A stretch of DNA of 9,725 nt from contig CATPAO010000147.1 in NCBI GenBank assembly GCA_955652025.1, positions 1 to 9,725 on the forward strand, given 5' to 3'. Under the pieces are notes generated by a model. That model did no database searches. It was not told where the DNA came from and worked only from the letters and a program-made list of their open reading frames with translations. Shown here piece by piece: positions 1 through 7,149 of the stretch (position 1 is its first letter; each line of letters starts with the position of its first letter). A program made the translations under genes and the position numbers. Source of the stretch: Casimicrobiaceae bacterium. Lineage in GTDB: Bacteria; Pseudomonadota; Gammaproteobacteria; Burkholderiales; Casimicrobiaceae.

Positions 1-2967
1 GCCGGCGCCGGTCGAGAACGCAAGCGGCGTCACGCCGAGGATAAACGCCATCGACGTCATCAGAATTGGACGGAACCGCAAACGCGCGGCCTCGAGCGCC
101 GCCGCCGAGGCGGACATGCCCTGGTGATACATCTCCGAGGCGAACTGCACGATCAGGATCGCGTTCTTCGACGCGAGGCCGAGCAGCGTGACGAGACCGA
201 TCTGGAAATAGACGTCGTTGCTGAGCCGCGCGACCTGCACGGCCGCCAGCGCGCCGAACGTGCCGAACGGCAGTGCGAGCAGCACCGACAGCGGCAACGA
301 CCATTTCTCGTATTGGGCGGCGAGAATCAGGAATACCATGATCACCGCGAGTCCGAGCGCGAATGTCGAAGCACCGCTCGAGCGCTTCTCCTGATACGAC
401 GTCCCACCCCAGTCATAGCTGAAGTCGGCGGGCAGCACTTCCTTTGCGATCTCCTCGACCCGCGCGATCGCCTGGCCGGAGCTCACGCCCGGCGCCGCCT
501 GGCCGATGATCTTCACCGCCGGGAGGTCGTTGAAGCGGTCGAGCGAGTCGGGCCCCGACGTATAGCGGATAGTCGCAAGCGACGACAGCGGAATCATCGC
601 GCCCGTCTGCGATCGCACGTAGATCGCGCCAATATCGTCGGGACGGGTGCGGTAGGGTGCATCGGCCGACATCAACACTTGCCACGTCCGGCCGTACTTG
701 TTGAAGTCGTTGACGTAGTACGTGCCGAGCGTCGCGGCGAGCGAGCCGAATATGTCGTCGATCGGCACACCGAGCTTTTTCGCCTTTTCGCGATCGACGT
801 CGACGGTGAGCTGCGGCACCGAGGCGCGCCACAGCGTCTGCGCGCCGCCCAGCATTGGGTCGCGGTTGGCGCGCGCCAGGAACGCGTTCTTCGCTTCGTC
901 CAGGCGCCTGGCGCCGCCGCCGCCGCGGTTTTGAATATAGAACTCGAAGCCACCCGCGGTGCCGAGGCCGAAGATCGCCGGCGGATTGAACGCGAGCACC
1001 AGCGCTTCCTTGATGCCCATCGTCTTGCCGAACAGCTCGCCGACCAGGTCCGACGCCTTGACCTTGCGTTCGTCCCAGTGCTTTTGCGTGACGAAAATCG
1101 TCGCGGCGTTGTTGCGAAAGCCGCCGCCGATGAAATCGAAGCCGGTGAAGGCGATGATGTCCTGGTTGTTGGGGTTCGAGCGGATCGCCATCTCGACTTC
1201 GTTGACGACCTTGAACGTGCGCTCGAGCGTCGAGCCGTCGGGCAGGATCACCGCGCTGATGTAGTAGCCCTGGTCCTCGTCGGGCACGAGGCTTCCGGGC
1301 GTCACGCGCCAAAGGTAGATCGCGAAGGCGACCATGCAGAGGAACAGCGCCGCACCGATCAAGCCGCGGCGCAGCATCCATGCGACTCCGCCGGTGTAGC
1401 CGCCGCGCACGTGGTCGAACATCCGGTTGAACCACTGGAAGAACCGACCCGGCTGATGGTGCTCGCGCTTCAGGATCAGCACGCACAGCGCGGGCGTCAG
1501 CGTCAATGCGATCAGGCCGGAAATCACGACCGCGATCGAGATCGTCACCGCGAACTGGCGGTAGAGCTCGCCGGTCAGGCCGCCCAGGAACGCGATCGGG
1601 ACGAACACCGACGTCAGCACGAGGACGATCGCAATGACGGGTCCAGTGACCTCTCGCATCGCGCGGATGGCGGCGCTGCGCGCATCGAGATGCTCTTCGC
1701 GCATGTGCCGCTCGACGTTCTCCAGGACGACGATCGCGTCGTCGACCACGATCCCGATCGACAGGACCATACCGAATAGCGTGAGCGTATTGATCGAGTA
1801 ATCGAGCAGATAGAGCCCGGCGAACGTTCCGATCAGTGAGACCGGCACGGCGACGGTCGGAATGATCGTCGCGCGCCAGTTCTGCAGGAACAGGAAGACG
1901 ACGAGGATGACGAGAACGATCGCGATGCCCAACGTTTTCACCACCTCGCGAATCGACACTTCCACAAAGCGCGTGGTGTCGTAAGGAATCGAATACGCGA
2001 GGCCTTCGGGAAAACGGGTCGACAACTCCTGCATCGTGCTCTTGACACTCTTCGCAACGGAGAGCGCATTCACGCCCGGCGCTAGAAAGATGCCCACGAG
2101 CGTCGCGGGCTTGCCGTTCACGCGGCCCATGAACTCGTAGTCCTTCGAGCCCAATTCGACCCGCGCGACGTCGGAGAGTCGAACCGTCGAGCCGTCGGGA
2201 TTCGCGCGCACGATGATCTGCTCGAATTCCTTCGGATCGGAAAAACGTCCGCGCGCCGTGATCGTGTAGACCAGGTCCTGCGCCGTCGGCAACGGCGCTT
2301 GTCCGACCTTGCCCGCGGCGAATTGCGCGTTCTGCTCGTTGACCGCGCCGATCACGTCGATCGGCGACATCTTGAGCTGCGCGAGCCGATCGGGCTTCAA
2401 CCAGATGCGCATCGCGTAATCGTGCGCGCCGAAGATCTGTACGTTGGTCGTGCCCGGCAGCCGCTTGAGCTGATCGAGGACGTTGATCGTCACGTAGTTC
2501 GATATGAACAGGTCGTCCAGCTTGCCTTCGGGCGCATAGAACGCGATCACCTGCAGAAACGCCGACGATCCGCGCTCGACGACAACACCTTGCCGGCGCA
2601 CTTCCAGCGGCAGACGCGCCTCGATCTGCTTCTCGCGATTGCTGACGTTGATCGCGGCCTCGTCGACGTTGGTGCCGATCTCGAACGTCACCTGGATCTG
2701 CACGACGCCTTGCGACGATGAGTTCGAGCTCATATAGAGCATGCGCGGCACGCCGTTGATCGCATTTTCTAGCGGCGATGCCACCGTCTCCTCGAGCACG
2801 CTGGCCGACGCGCCCGGGTACGTCGCTGTCACCGTGACGACCGGTGGTGCGATTTCGGGGTATTGCGAGATCGGCAGATTGCGCATCGCGGAAAGACCCG
2901 CGAGCACCAGGAACACCGAGATCACCGCCGCAAAGATCGGGCGGTCGATAAAGAAGCGCGAAAACAT
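1..2967 (-). CDS. RND multidrug efflux permease, AcrB/MexB (HAE1) family, C-terminus cut by window edge
   Basis: This is the inner-membrane proton-driven pump of a tripartite RND exporter. It takes drugs and other amphiphiles from the periplasm or outer leaflet and passes them to an outer-membrane channel. The frame is open for 989 codons from the ATG at 2967 to the window edge. The start MFSRFFIDRPIFAAVISVF is typical of the family, and an AAGGAA ribosome site lies 8 nt upstream. The first transmembrane helix spans about residues 10-28, followed by a long periplasmic porter loop. The relay helix motif GIVVDDAIVVLENVER carries D409-D410 (AcrB D407/D408). K934 lies in LLGLASKNAILIVQF (AcrB K940). 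R964 and T971 lie in RFRPILMTS (AcrB R971/T978). The proton relay is therefore complete and the pump should be active. The family is usually about 1040-1060 residues, so roughly 50-70 are missing beyond base 1. It begins 18 nt after the fusion-protein gene and is surely co-transcribed with it. The exact substrate range, and so the gene name, cannot be read from sequence. Confidence 0.96.
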   Translation of the reverse strand, partial: MFSRFFIDRPIFAAVISVFLVLAGLSAMRNLPISQYPEIAPPVVTVTATYPGASASVLEETVASPLENAINGVPRMLYMSSNSSSQGVVQIQVTFEIGTNVDEAAINVSNREKQIEARLPLEVRRQGVVVERGSSAFLQVIAFYAPEGKLDDLFISNYVTINVLDQLKRLPGTTNVQIFGAHDYAMRIWLKPDRLAQLKMSPIDVIGAVNEQNAQFAAGKVGQAPLPTAQDLVYTITARGRFSDPKEFEQIIVRANPDGSTVRLSDVARVELGSKDYEFMGRVNGKPATLVGIFLAPGVNALSVAKSVKSTMQELSTRFPEGLAYSIPYDTTRFVEVSIREVVKTLGIAIVLVILVVFLFLQNWRATIIPTVAVPVSLIGTFAGLYLLDYSINTLTLFGMVLSIGIVVDDAIVVLENVERHMREEHLDARSAAIRAMREVTGPVIAIVLVLTSVFVPIAFLGGLTGELYRQFAVTISIAVVISGLIALTLTPALCVLILKREHHQPGRFFQWFNRMFDHVRGGYTGGVAWMLRRGLIGAALFLCMVAFAIYLWRVTPGSLVPDEDQGYYISAVILPDGSTLERTFKVVNEVEMAIRSNPNNQDIIAFTGFDFIGGGFRNNAATIFVTQKHWDERKVKASDLVGELFGKTMGIKEALVLAFNPPAIFGLGTAGGFEFYIQNRGGGGARRLDEAKNAFLARANRDPMLGGAQTLWRASVPQLTVDVDREKAKKLGVPIDDIFGSLAATLGTYYVNDFNKYGRTWQVLMSADAPYRTRPDDIGAIYVRSQTGAMIPLSSLATIRYTSGPDSLDRFNDLPAVKIIGQAAPGVSSGQAIARVEEIAKEVLPADFSYDWGGTSYQEKRSSGASTFALGLAVIMVFLILAAQYEKWSLPLSVLLALPFGTFGALAAVQVARLSNDVYFQIGLVTLLGLASKNAILIVQFASEMYHQGMSASAAALEAARLRFRPILMTSMAFILGVTPLAFSTGAG

Positions 2968-2985
2968 GAGTGAGTTCCTTCGCGC

Positions 2986-4254
2986 TTATTTCTTCGCCGC
3001 GGGCGCGGCTTCGGTCGGAGCGGATTTCGCCTCGCCGGCCTTGGGCGCGCCGGCAGGTGCGGGTGCCGATATCGCGCCGCCGGCGGGCGCTGGGCCGGCG
3101 CCGGCGAGCTTGATCGGACCGCCCGGCATCAGCTTGGCAATGCCGTCGACGATGACTTTGTCGCCCACCGCCAATCCCGACTCGACTATCCACTGGTTGG
3201 CGCTGGCGCCTGTCGTCCATTCTCCGAGCACGACGGGCTTGGGTGCCGCGACGTCCTTGCCGTCCTTGTCCTTGGCTGCGACGTAGACGAATTTGCCCTG
3301 CGGCCCTTCGAGCACGGCCACCTGCGGCACCGCGATCGCGTCGCGCCGCGCCGCGCCGTTGAGAACCACGCGCACGAATTGTCCCGGCTTCAGCGCATTG
3401 TCGGCGTTGGCGAATTCGGCGCGCGTTTCGTACGTGCCGGTCGTCGTGTTGATCCGTGTGTCGGAAAAATTGATTCGGCCCTTGCGCTCGAGCGTCGTGC
3501 CGTCGGCCAGCTTCACGATGACGTCCATCGCGTTGTCCTTCGGCCAGTCGAGCTTCTTGTCCGCGATCGCGCGGTCGATGCGGAGCTGCTCGTTTTCCGA
3601 CACGTTGAACTGCACCCACATCGGATCGGTCTGAGAGATAGTCGTCAGCAGGCTGTCGCTGCCAACGGTGACGAGGCTGCCTTCGGACTTGGTGGCGCGA
3701 CTCGACAGGCCCGTGATCGGCGCGGCGACGCGCGTGTAGCCGAGGTTGAGCCTCGCCTCGCGGAGCTTCGCTTCGGCGGCTTTGACCGAGGCGGCGGCGA
3801 GCTCGCTGTTGGAGACGGCGTCGTCGTATTCCTTTTGGCCGATCGCCTTGCGCTCCGCCAACGGTTTGAGCCGCGTTGCTTCGCGTTGTGTCTGGGACAA
3901 TTGCGCCTGCGCGTGGGCGAGGTCGGCTTCGGCGCTTGCCGCTTGCGCTTCGTAAGGTTTCGGATCGATCAGGAAGAGGGTCTGCCCGCCCTTGACCGAC
4001 GCACCTTCCTTGAACAGACGCTTTTCGAGGATACCGCCGACGCGGGCTCGCACTTCGACCTCTTTCGAGCCCAGCGCCTGGCCGACGTACTCAAACGTCA
4101 CCGGAATCGACTTCGACTGGACGGTCAACAGCGTTACGTCCGCCGGCGGAAAACCGTGGAAGCCGCCTTGCTGCGGTGCGGGACCGCAGGCTGCGACGGC
4201 AAGGACCGCGAAAGCGGCGAGCGAACGTAATGCGGGGTGTGATGCGATGGGCAT
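2986..4254 (-). CDS. RND efflux periplasmic adaptor (membrane fusion protein), AcrA/MexA type lipoprotein
   Basis: This 422-residue periplasmic adaptor links the RND permease to the outer-membrane channel. The N-terminus is a lipoprotein signal: a hydrophobic stretch of about residues 9-22 ends in the lipobox VAAC, with C23 as the lipidated residue. A barrel-sandwich (lipoyl-like) half around 60-98 contains VEVRARVGGILEKRLFKEG. An alpha-helical hairpin of about 101-165 is rich in Ala, Gln and Glu. It includes RLKPLAERKAIGQKEYDDA at 128-146, resembling the channel-contact motif RLxxLxxxxxIS, with Gly in place of the usual Ser. The second lipoyl half follows (LGYTRVAAPITGLSSR), then a beta-barrel (PMWVQFNVSE) and a membrane-proximal domain. 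After about residue 384 there is an Ala/Pro/Gly/Lys-rich, probably disordered tail of about 38 residues. The start is supported by GGAG 7 nt upstream of the ATG. It is the first gene of the efflux operon, reading away from the divergent TetR gene, which probably represses it. Confidence 0.96.
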   Translation of the reverse strand: MPIASHPALRSLAAFAVLAVAACGPAPQQGGFHGFPPADVTLLTVQSKSIPVTFEYVGQALGSKEVEVRARVGGILEKRLFKEGASVKGGQTLFLIDPKPYEAQAASAEADLAHAQAQLSQTQREATRLKPLAERKAIGQKEYDDAVSNSELAAASVKAAEAKLREARLNLGYTRVAAPITGLSSRATKSEGSLVTVGSDSLLTTISQTDPMWVQFNVSENEQLRIDRAIADKKLDWPKDNAMDVIVKLADGTTLERKGRINFSDTRINTTTGTYETRAEFANADNALKPGQFVRVVLNGAARRDAIAVPQVAVLEGPQGKFVYVAAKDKDGKDVAAPKPVVLGEWTTGASANQWIVESGLAVGDKVIVDGIAKLMPGGPIKLAGAGPAPAGGAISAPAPAGAPKAGEAKSAPTEAAPAAKK

Positions 4255-4311
4255 CGGGTGGCTCCGGGGGTAACGCGAATTTAGGTGGAAACAAACGCGA
4301 TCGTTCCCAAG

Positions 4312-4342
4312 AATATCACATACAATCGCGGATGTTTGTAAA
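4312..4342 (-). promoter_or_regulatory. Candidate promoter of the efflux operon
   Basis: On the minus strand, TTTACA (bases 4342-4337) matches five of six positions of the sigma-70 -35 consensus. After 19 nt it is followed by GATATT (4317-4312), which matches four of six -10 positions and is preceded by TGT, an extended -10 signature. This would start transcription near 4305 and give a leader of about 50 nt before the fusion-protein ATG. The spacing is longer than ideal, so this is a plausible reading rather than a firm call. The inverted repeat at 4321-4340 sits between the two boxes. Confidence 0.4.
4321..4340. promoter_or_regulatory. Candidate TetR operator (inverted repeat TACAA-N10-TTGTA)
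   Basis: TACAA at 4321-4325 and TTGTA at 4336-4340 are exact inverse complements, with one further paired position inside (C4327/G4334). The repeat lies in the 109-nt region between the divergent pump and TetR genes, within the proposed pump promoter. TetR-family pump repressors of the AcrR type bind imperfect palindromes of about this size in such places. Only 6 of 10 positions pair, so the exact site is uncertain. A shorter repeat, AACG-N4-CGTT at 4294-4305, is a weaker alternative. Confidence 0.35.
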
Positions 4343-4350
4343 GACCATCA

Positions 4351-4356
4351 TATAAT
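4351..4356 (+). promoter_or_regulatory. -10 box (TATAAT) of the TetR gene, probably giving a leaderless mRNA
   Basis: A perfect TATAAT at 4351-4356 ends only 7 nt before the ATG at 4364. A transcript starting at the usual distance would begin at or within two bases of the A of the ATG. No ribosome binding site is present between the box and the start (the only G-run is GGG at 4358-4360, too close). A good -35 is not visible: bases 4328-4333 read GCGGAT. The promoter lies a few bases from the proposed operator, so the repressor may control itself. Confidence 0.5.
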
Positions 4357-4363
4357 TGGGCCT

Positions 4364-5041
4364 ATGGCACGCCGCACCAAAGAGGATGCCGCCATCACGC
4401 GCGGGCAACTGCTCGATGCTGCCGAGCGAGTCTTTCGCCTGCACGGTGCGGCGCGAACGTCGCTGGCCGAGGTCGCCGCCGCTGCGGGCGTAACTCGGGG
4501 CGCGGTCTACTGGCATTTTCGCGACAAGTCCGACCTGTTTTCGGCCATGTGCGAGCGCGCCAAGCTACCACTCGAGACGTCGCTCGAGCAAGCGGCGACC
4601 ACTCTGCAGGACGATCCGTTGCGCACGCTGCAGTCGCAAATGGTGATCGCGCTCACGCGTCTCGCGACCGATCCCCGCTCGCAGGCGGTGTTCGAGGTGC
4701 TGTGCGACCGCAATCAGCTGACGGCGGATCTCGCCCCGATCGGCGAGCGCTGCCGGCGTGAGCGCAGCGTCTGTTTGAGTCATGTCGAGCGGCTTTTGCA
4801 ACAAGCGGTCGATGCCGGACAGATGCCGAGCGACACCGACACGTCGCTCGCCACGCGGGCGCTCCACGCCTTCATCAGTGGATTGATGCGCGAATGGGTC
4901 GCCGACAAGAACGCCTACGACCTCGCCGCCGTCGCGCCGGCGTTTGTCGCGATGATGGTGGGCGGCCTGTGCGCCAACCCCCCGCGGCGCGCCGAGCGCG
5001 TGCGTCCGCGCCTTCGCGCCCGCACCGTCGCGCCGGCCTGA
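4364..5041 (+). CDS. TetR-family repressor of the AcrR/TtgR type, divergent to the efflux operon
   Basis: This 225-residue one-component regulator has an N-terminal DNA-binding domain and a C-terminal ligand and dimerisation domain. The N-terminus MARRTKEDAAITRGQLLDAA is the characteristic opening of RND-pump repressors such as AcrR, TtgR and MexZ-like proteins, which fixes the start at 4364. The helix-turn-helix covers about residues 34-53, with LAEVAAAAGVTRGAVYWHFR followed by DKSDLF. Residues of about 68-200 are helical and resemble the AcrR-like C-terminal domain. The tail after about 205 is Arg/Pro-rich. It lies head-to-head with the fusion-protein gene, with 109 nt between the start codons, the classic layout for local repression relieved by pump substrates. 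The inducer cannot be inferred. The gene ends 46 nt before the hydroxybutyryl-CoA dehydrogenase gene on the same strand, so read-through is possible, although the functions seem unrelated. Confidence 0.94.
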   Translation: MARRTKEDAAITRGQLLDAAERVFRLHGAARTSLAEVAAAAGVTRGAVYWHFRDKSDLFSAMCERAKLPLETSLEQAATTLQDDPLRTLQSQMVIALTRLATDPRSQAVFEVLCDRNQLTADLAPIGERCRRERSVCLSHVERLLQQAVDAGQMPSDTDTSLATRALHAFISGLMREWVADKNAYDLAAVAPAFVAMMVGGLCANPPRRAERVRPRLRARTVAPA

Positions 5042-5087
5042 TCCGTTACACTTTCCCGGTCGAAGGAACAGCGACGGGATAAGGAAC

Positions 5088-5942
5088 ATGGCGGACATCG
5101 CGATGGTCGGGGTCATCGGCGCCGGAACGATGGGTAACGGGATCGCACAGGCGTGCGCGGTCGCGGGCATCGAGGTCGTCATGGTCGACGTCGCCGTCGT
5201 CGCCGTCGAGCGCGGCATCGCGGCGATCGCCGGCAGTCTCGACCGGCTAGTCAAGAAGGACAAGCTCACGGCCGACGCGAAGGCGGAGGCGCAGTCGCGG
5301 CTGCGCGGCGCGACCGACTACAAGATGCTCGCGTCGGCGGACCTCGTCATCGAGGCGGCGACCGAGAATCTCGAGCTCAAGCTCAAGATCTTCCGACAGG
5401 TCGACGCGTTGGCCAAAGCGGACGCGCTGCTCGCCACGAACACGTCGTCGATCTCGATCACGACGCTCGCCGCGGCGACGTCGCGCGCGGATCGCTTTCT
5501 CGGCATGCATTTCTTCAACCCGGTGCCGCTGATGACGCTGGTGGAGTTGATCCGCGGGCTGCAGACGTCGGCGGCGACGATTGCCTCGGGCAGGGCGTTC
5601 GCCGAGCGCCTCGGCAAATCGCCGATCGTCGTCAAGAACAGCCCCGGCTTCGTCGTCAATCGGATCCTCTGCCCAATGATCAATGAAGCGATCTTCGCGC
5701 TCGCCGAAAGTCTGGCGACAGCGGAGGATATCGACAACGGAATGAAACTCGGTTGCAACCATCCGATCGGTCCGCTTGCGCTCGCCGACATGATCGGCCT
5801 CGACGTGCTGCTCGCCGTGATGAACGTGTTCTACGCCGATTTCAACGACCCGAAATATCGACCGGCGCCGCTGCTCAAGGAAATGGTCGCGGCCGGCTAT
5901 CTGGGCCGCAAGTCCAAGCACGGGTTCTACCGCTACGAGTGA
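5088..5942 (+). CDS. 3-hydroxybutyryl-CoA dehydrogenase (NAD-dependent)
   Basis: This 284-residue cytoplasmic enzyme is of the usual family length. It interconverts (S)-3-hydroxybutyryl-CoA and acetoacetyl-CoA with NAD in beta-oxidation or short-chain acyl-CoA metabolism. The Rossmann motif GAGTMG is at residues 11-16. D34, at the end of the second strand (VVMVD), should bind the ribose of NAD rather than NADP. The catalytic region is intact: S120 in ATNTSSISIT, H141 in GMHFFNPVPLMTLVELI with E153 as its partner, and N191 in SPGFVVNR. The C-terminal dimerisation domain contains GCNHPIGPLALADMIGLD and ends with the conserved GRKSKHGFYRYE. The start at 5088 is preceded by AAGGA at 5081-5085 with unusually short spacing (2 nt). 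The next ATG (5103) has no suitably spaced ribosome site and would remove residues just before the Rossmann strand. Names in use include hbd, paaH, mmgB and fadB2; the sequence does not choose among them. No thiolase, crotonase or acyl-CoA dehydrogenase gene is adjacent. Confidence 0.94.
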   Translation: MADIAMVGVIGAGTMGNGIAQACAVAGIEVVMVDVAVVAVERGIAAIAGSLDRLVKKDKLTADAKAEAQSRLRGATDYKMLASADLVIEAATENLELKLKIFRQVDALAKADALLATNTSSISITTLAAATSRADRFLGMHFFNPVPLMTLVELIRGLQTSAATIASGRAFAERLGKSPIVVKNSPGFVVNRILCPMINEAIFALAESLATAEDIDNGMKLGCNHPIGPLALADMIGLDVLLAVMNVFYADFNDPKYRPAPLLKEMVAAGYLGRKSKHGFYRYE

Positions 5943-6031
5943 TTTCCTTACCCGCCCAACGCTCGCGCGTCTCGCGTCCCCACCCCCGCGACGTGGGAAG
6001 AGGGGCTGGGTGAGAGGTCGGCCCTCGCGGC
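5943..6031. other. Non-coding stretch with G-rich/C-rich repeat-like sequence and weak hairpins
   Basis: No credible gene is seen here. CCCAC (5979-5983) and GTGGG (5993-5997) could pair across 9 nt. GAGG (6014-6017) and CCTC (6023-6026) could pair across 5 nt. Neither is followed by a T-run, so no intrinsic terminator is evident. The segment 5995-6016, roughly GGGAAGAGGGGCTGGGTGAG, resembles dispersed intergenic repeat elements of the type GGGAGAGGGGCTGGGGTGAGGG common in several Proteobacteria. That resemblance is from memory and has not been tested. Confidence 0.35.
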
Positions 6032-6060
6032 TTGAGCTAATGCGGGAACGCGGCTATCGT
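6032..6060 (+). promoter_or_regulatory. Candidate sigma-70 promoter for the substrate-binding-protein operon
   Basis: TTGAGC at 6032-6037 and TATCGT at 6055-6060 are separated by exactly 17 nt and each match four of six consensus positions. Transcription would begin near 6067, leaving a leader of about 57 nt. The -10 overlaps the left arm of the inverted repeat at 6059-6108, so a protein bound there could block the promoter. Matches of this quality arise by chance often. Confidence 0.3.
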
Positions 6061-6108
6061 TGACGCCGGTCGATAACACGCGCGCTCCGCAATCGCGGAA
6101 GCGTCAAC
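6059..6108. repeat. Perfect 8-bp inverted repeat GTTGACGC ... GCGTCAAC upstream of the binding-protein gene
   Basis: GTTGACGC (6059-6066) and GCGTCAAC (6101-6108) are exact inverse complements separated by 34 nt. They end 2 nt before the GGAGG ribosome site at 6111. The arm centres are 42 bp apart, four helical turns, so both half-sites would face the same side of the DNA. It could be a paired operator or, if transcription starts upstream, the closing stem of a leader RNA structure that also contains the hairpin at 6086-6099. The sequence does not tell which. Confidence 0.5.
6086..6099 (+). promoter_or_regulatory. Leader hairpin TCCGC-AATC-GCGGA
   Basis: A perfect 5-bp, mostly GC stem with a 4-nt AATC loop lies inside the larger inverted repeat and 11 nt before the GGAGG ribosome site. 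It is too short to be an intrinsic terminator and has no following T-run. It may shape the leader of the binding-protein mRNA. No known riboswitch class is recognised. Confidence 0.3.
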
Positions 6109-6123
6109 CCGGAGGAAATCCCG

Positions 6124-7134
6124 ATGCGATTTCGTTGCGTCATGGCGGCATTCGCGGCGTGTCTCGTGAGTTCCATCGCCGTGGCTCAGGTGCCGGTTCC
6201 CGCTTCCGCGCCGACGCCGCTCCGCGTGATCGCGTTCGACGGCGGCTGGAACCTGCCGATCTGGGCGGCGCAGCGGCAAGGGATGTTCGAAGCCAACGGC
6301 GTCGCGGTCCAGCTCTCGTACACGCCGAGCTCGGCGTATCTCGTGCAGTCGCTGTTCGACGGCAAATCGGATATCGCCACCGCCGCGATCGACAATCTCG
6401 TCGCCTACCAGGAAGGGCAAGGCGAAGCCAAGATCCCCGACAATCCGGATCTGTTCGCGTTCATGGGTTGCGACAGCGGGTTCGCGACGGTCGTCGCGGC
6501 GCCGGCGGTCAAGAGTTTCGCCGAGCTGAAAGGCAAGACGCTGTCCGTCGACGCGATGACGACGGGCTACGCATTCGTCGTGCGCGAGCTGGTCGCGCGC
6601 AATGGTCTCGCCGAGAGCGACGTCACGTTTGTGCGCGCCGGCGGCACGGCGAACCGTTATCGCGAACTGATTTCGGGCAAGCACGACGCAACGCTTTTGC
6701 GCACACCGTTCGAGCTCCTGGCGCGCAATCGCGGCTTCGGCGTGCTCGCGAGCGCGGAATCGCTCGGTGCTTACCAGGGCGGGGTGGGTCTCGCGCGTCG
6801 AAGCTGGGCGCGCGAGCACGAAGCCGCGCTCGTCGGATTCCTGCGCGCCTATCGCGCCGCGACCGACTGGCTCTACGATCGCGCCAACCGCGACGTCGCC
6901 GAGGCGCTGCTCGTCGCCAACATCCGCGACATGACGCCTGCGCTCGCCAAGCAGGCCTACGACATCTTGCTGGCCGACAAGGGCGGCCTGTATCGCGACT
7001 TGTCGCCCGATGTTCCGGGGATCCGCACCGTGCTGGCGTTGCGCAGCAAGTTCGGCGCGCCGCAAAAGACGCTGACCGATCCCGCCAAATACGTTGATCT
7101 CACGTATTACGATAAAGCATTCAGCAAGCCATGA
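6124..7134 (+). CDS. ABC transporter periplasmic substrate-binding protein, NMT1/THI5 (SsuA/ThiY-like) family
   Basis: This 336-residue exported solute receptor is predicted to capture a small molecule for an ABC importer. A Sec signal peptide covers residues 1-21, with a hydrophobic core and signal peptidase I site AVA before QVP. The mature protein has the two-lobe fold of the NMT1/SsuA group. LRVIAFDGGWNLPIWAAQRQGMFEANGV opens the first lobe (about 33-60), with a YLVQSLFDGKSDIATAAIDN segment at 72-91. The hinge-region motif FAELKGKTLSVDAMTTGYAF is at 132-151. GGTANRYRELISGKHDATLL (173-192) fits the second lobe. Members bind sulfonates, nitrate, pyrimidine precursors, phthalate-like acids and others, so the ligand is not assigned. 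The start has an excellent GGAGG at 6111-6115, 8 nt before the ATG. It is the first gene of a four-gene plus-strand set. The cognate permease and ATPase genes are not in the window, though they could lie past 9725. Confidence 0.88.
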   Translation: MRFRCVMAAFAACLVSSIAVAQVPVPASAPTPLRVIAFDGGWNLPIWAAQRQGMFEANGVAVQLSYTPSSAYLVQSLFDGKSDIATAAIDNLVAYQEGQGEAKIPDNPDLFAFMGCDSGFATVVAAPAVKSFAELKGKTLSVDAMTTGYAFVVRELVARNGLAESDVTFVRAGGTANRYRELISGKHDATLLRTPFELLARNRGFGVLASAESLGAYQGGVGLARRSWAREHEAALVGFLRAYRAATDWLYDRANRDVAEALLVANIRDMTPALAKQAYDILLADKGGLYRDLSPDVPGIRTVLALRSKFGAPQKTLTDPAKYVDLTYYDKAFSKP

Positions 7135-7149
7135 CGCGAGAAGTCTGAC

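Noticed and set aside
124..1779. A 551-codon open frame on the plus strand opposite the permease.
   Set aside because: Its product is full of Arg, His, Asp and Glu runs, the usual look of an antisense shadow in high-GC DNA. It has no recognisable domain.
413..3619. A 1068-codon open frame on the minus strand spanning the permease and part of the adaptor gene.
   Set aside because: It is a shifted reading of the same strand. The translation is Arg-rich and without family motifs, whereas the frame from 2967 gives an unmistakable RND permease and the frame from 4254 gives the adaptor.
3379..4230. A 283-codon plus-strand frame opposite the adaptor gene.
   Set aside because: Same antisense-shadow composition, and it lies wholly inside a confidently identified gene on the other strand.
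5042..5087. A possible promoter for the hydroxybutyryl-CoA dehydrogenase gene, with TACACT at 5047-5052.
   Set aside because: No matching -35 is found at 16-18 nt upstream, and the box matches only four of six positions.
5979..6026. Short hairpins considered as an intrinsic terminator after the hydroxybutyryl-CoA dehydrogenase gene.
   Set aside because: Stems are only 4-5 bp and there is no T-run after them.
7131..7149. A five-codon ATG...TGA reading frame overlapping the stop of the binding-protein gene.
   Set aside because: Too short and with no ribosome site of its own; expected by chance.
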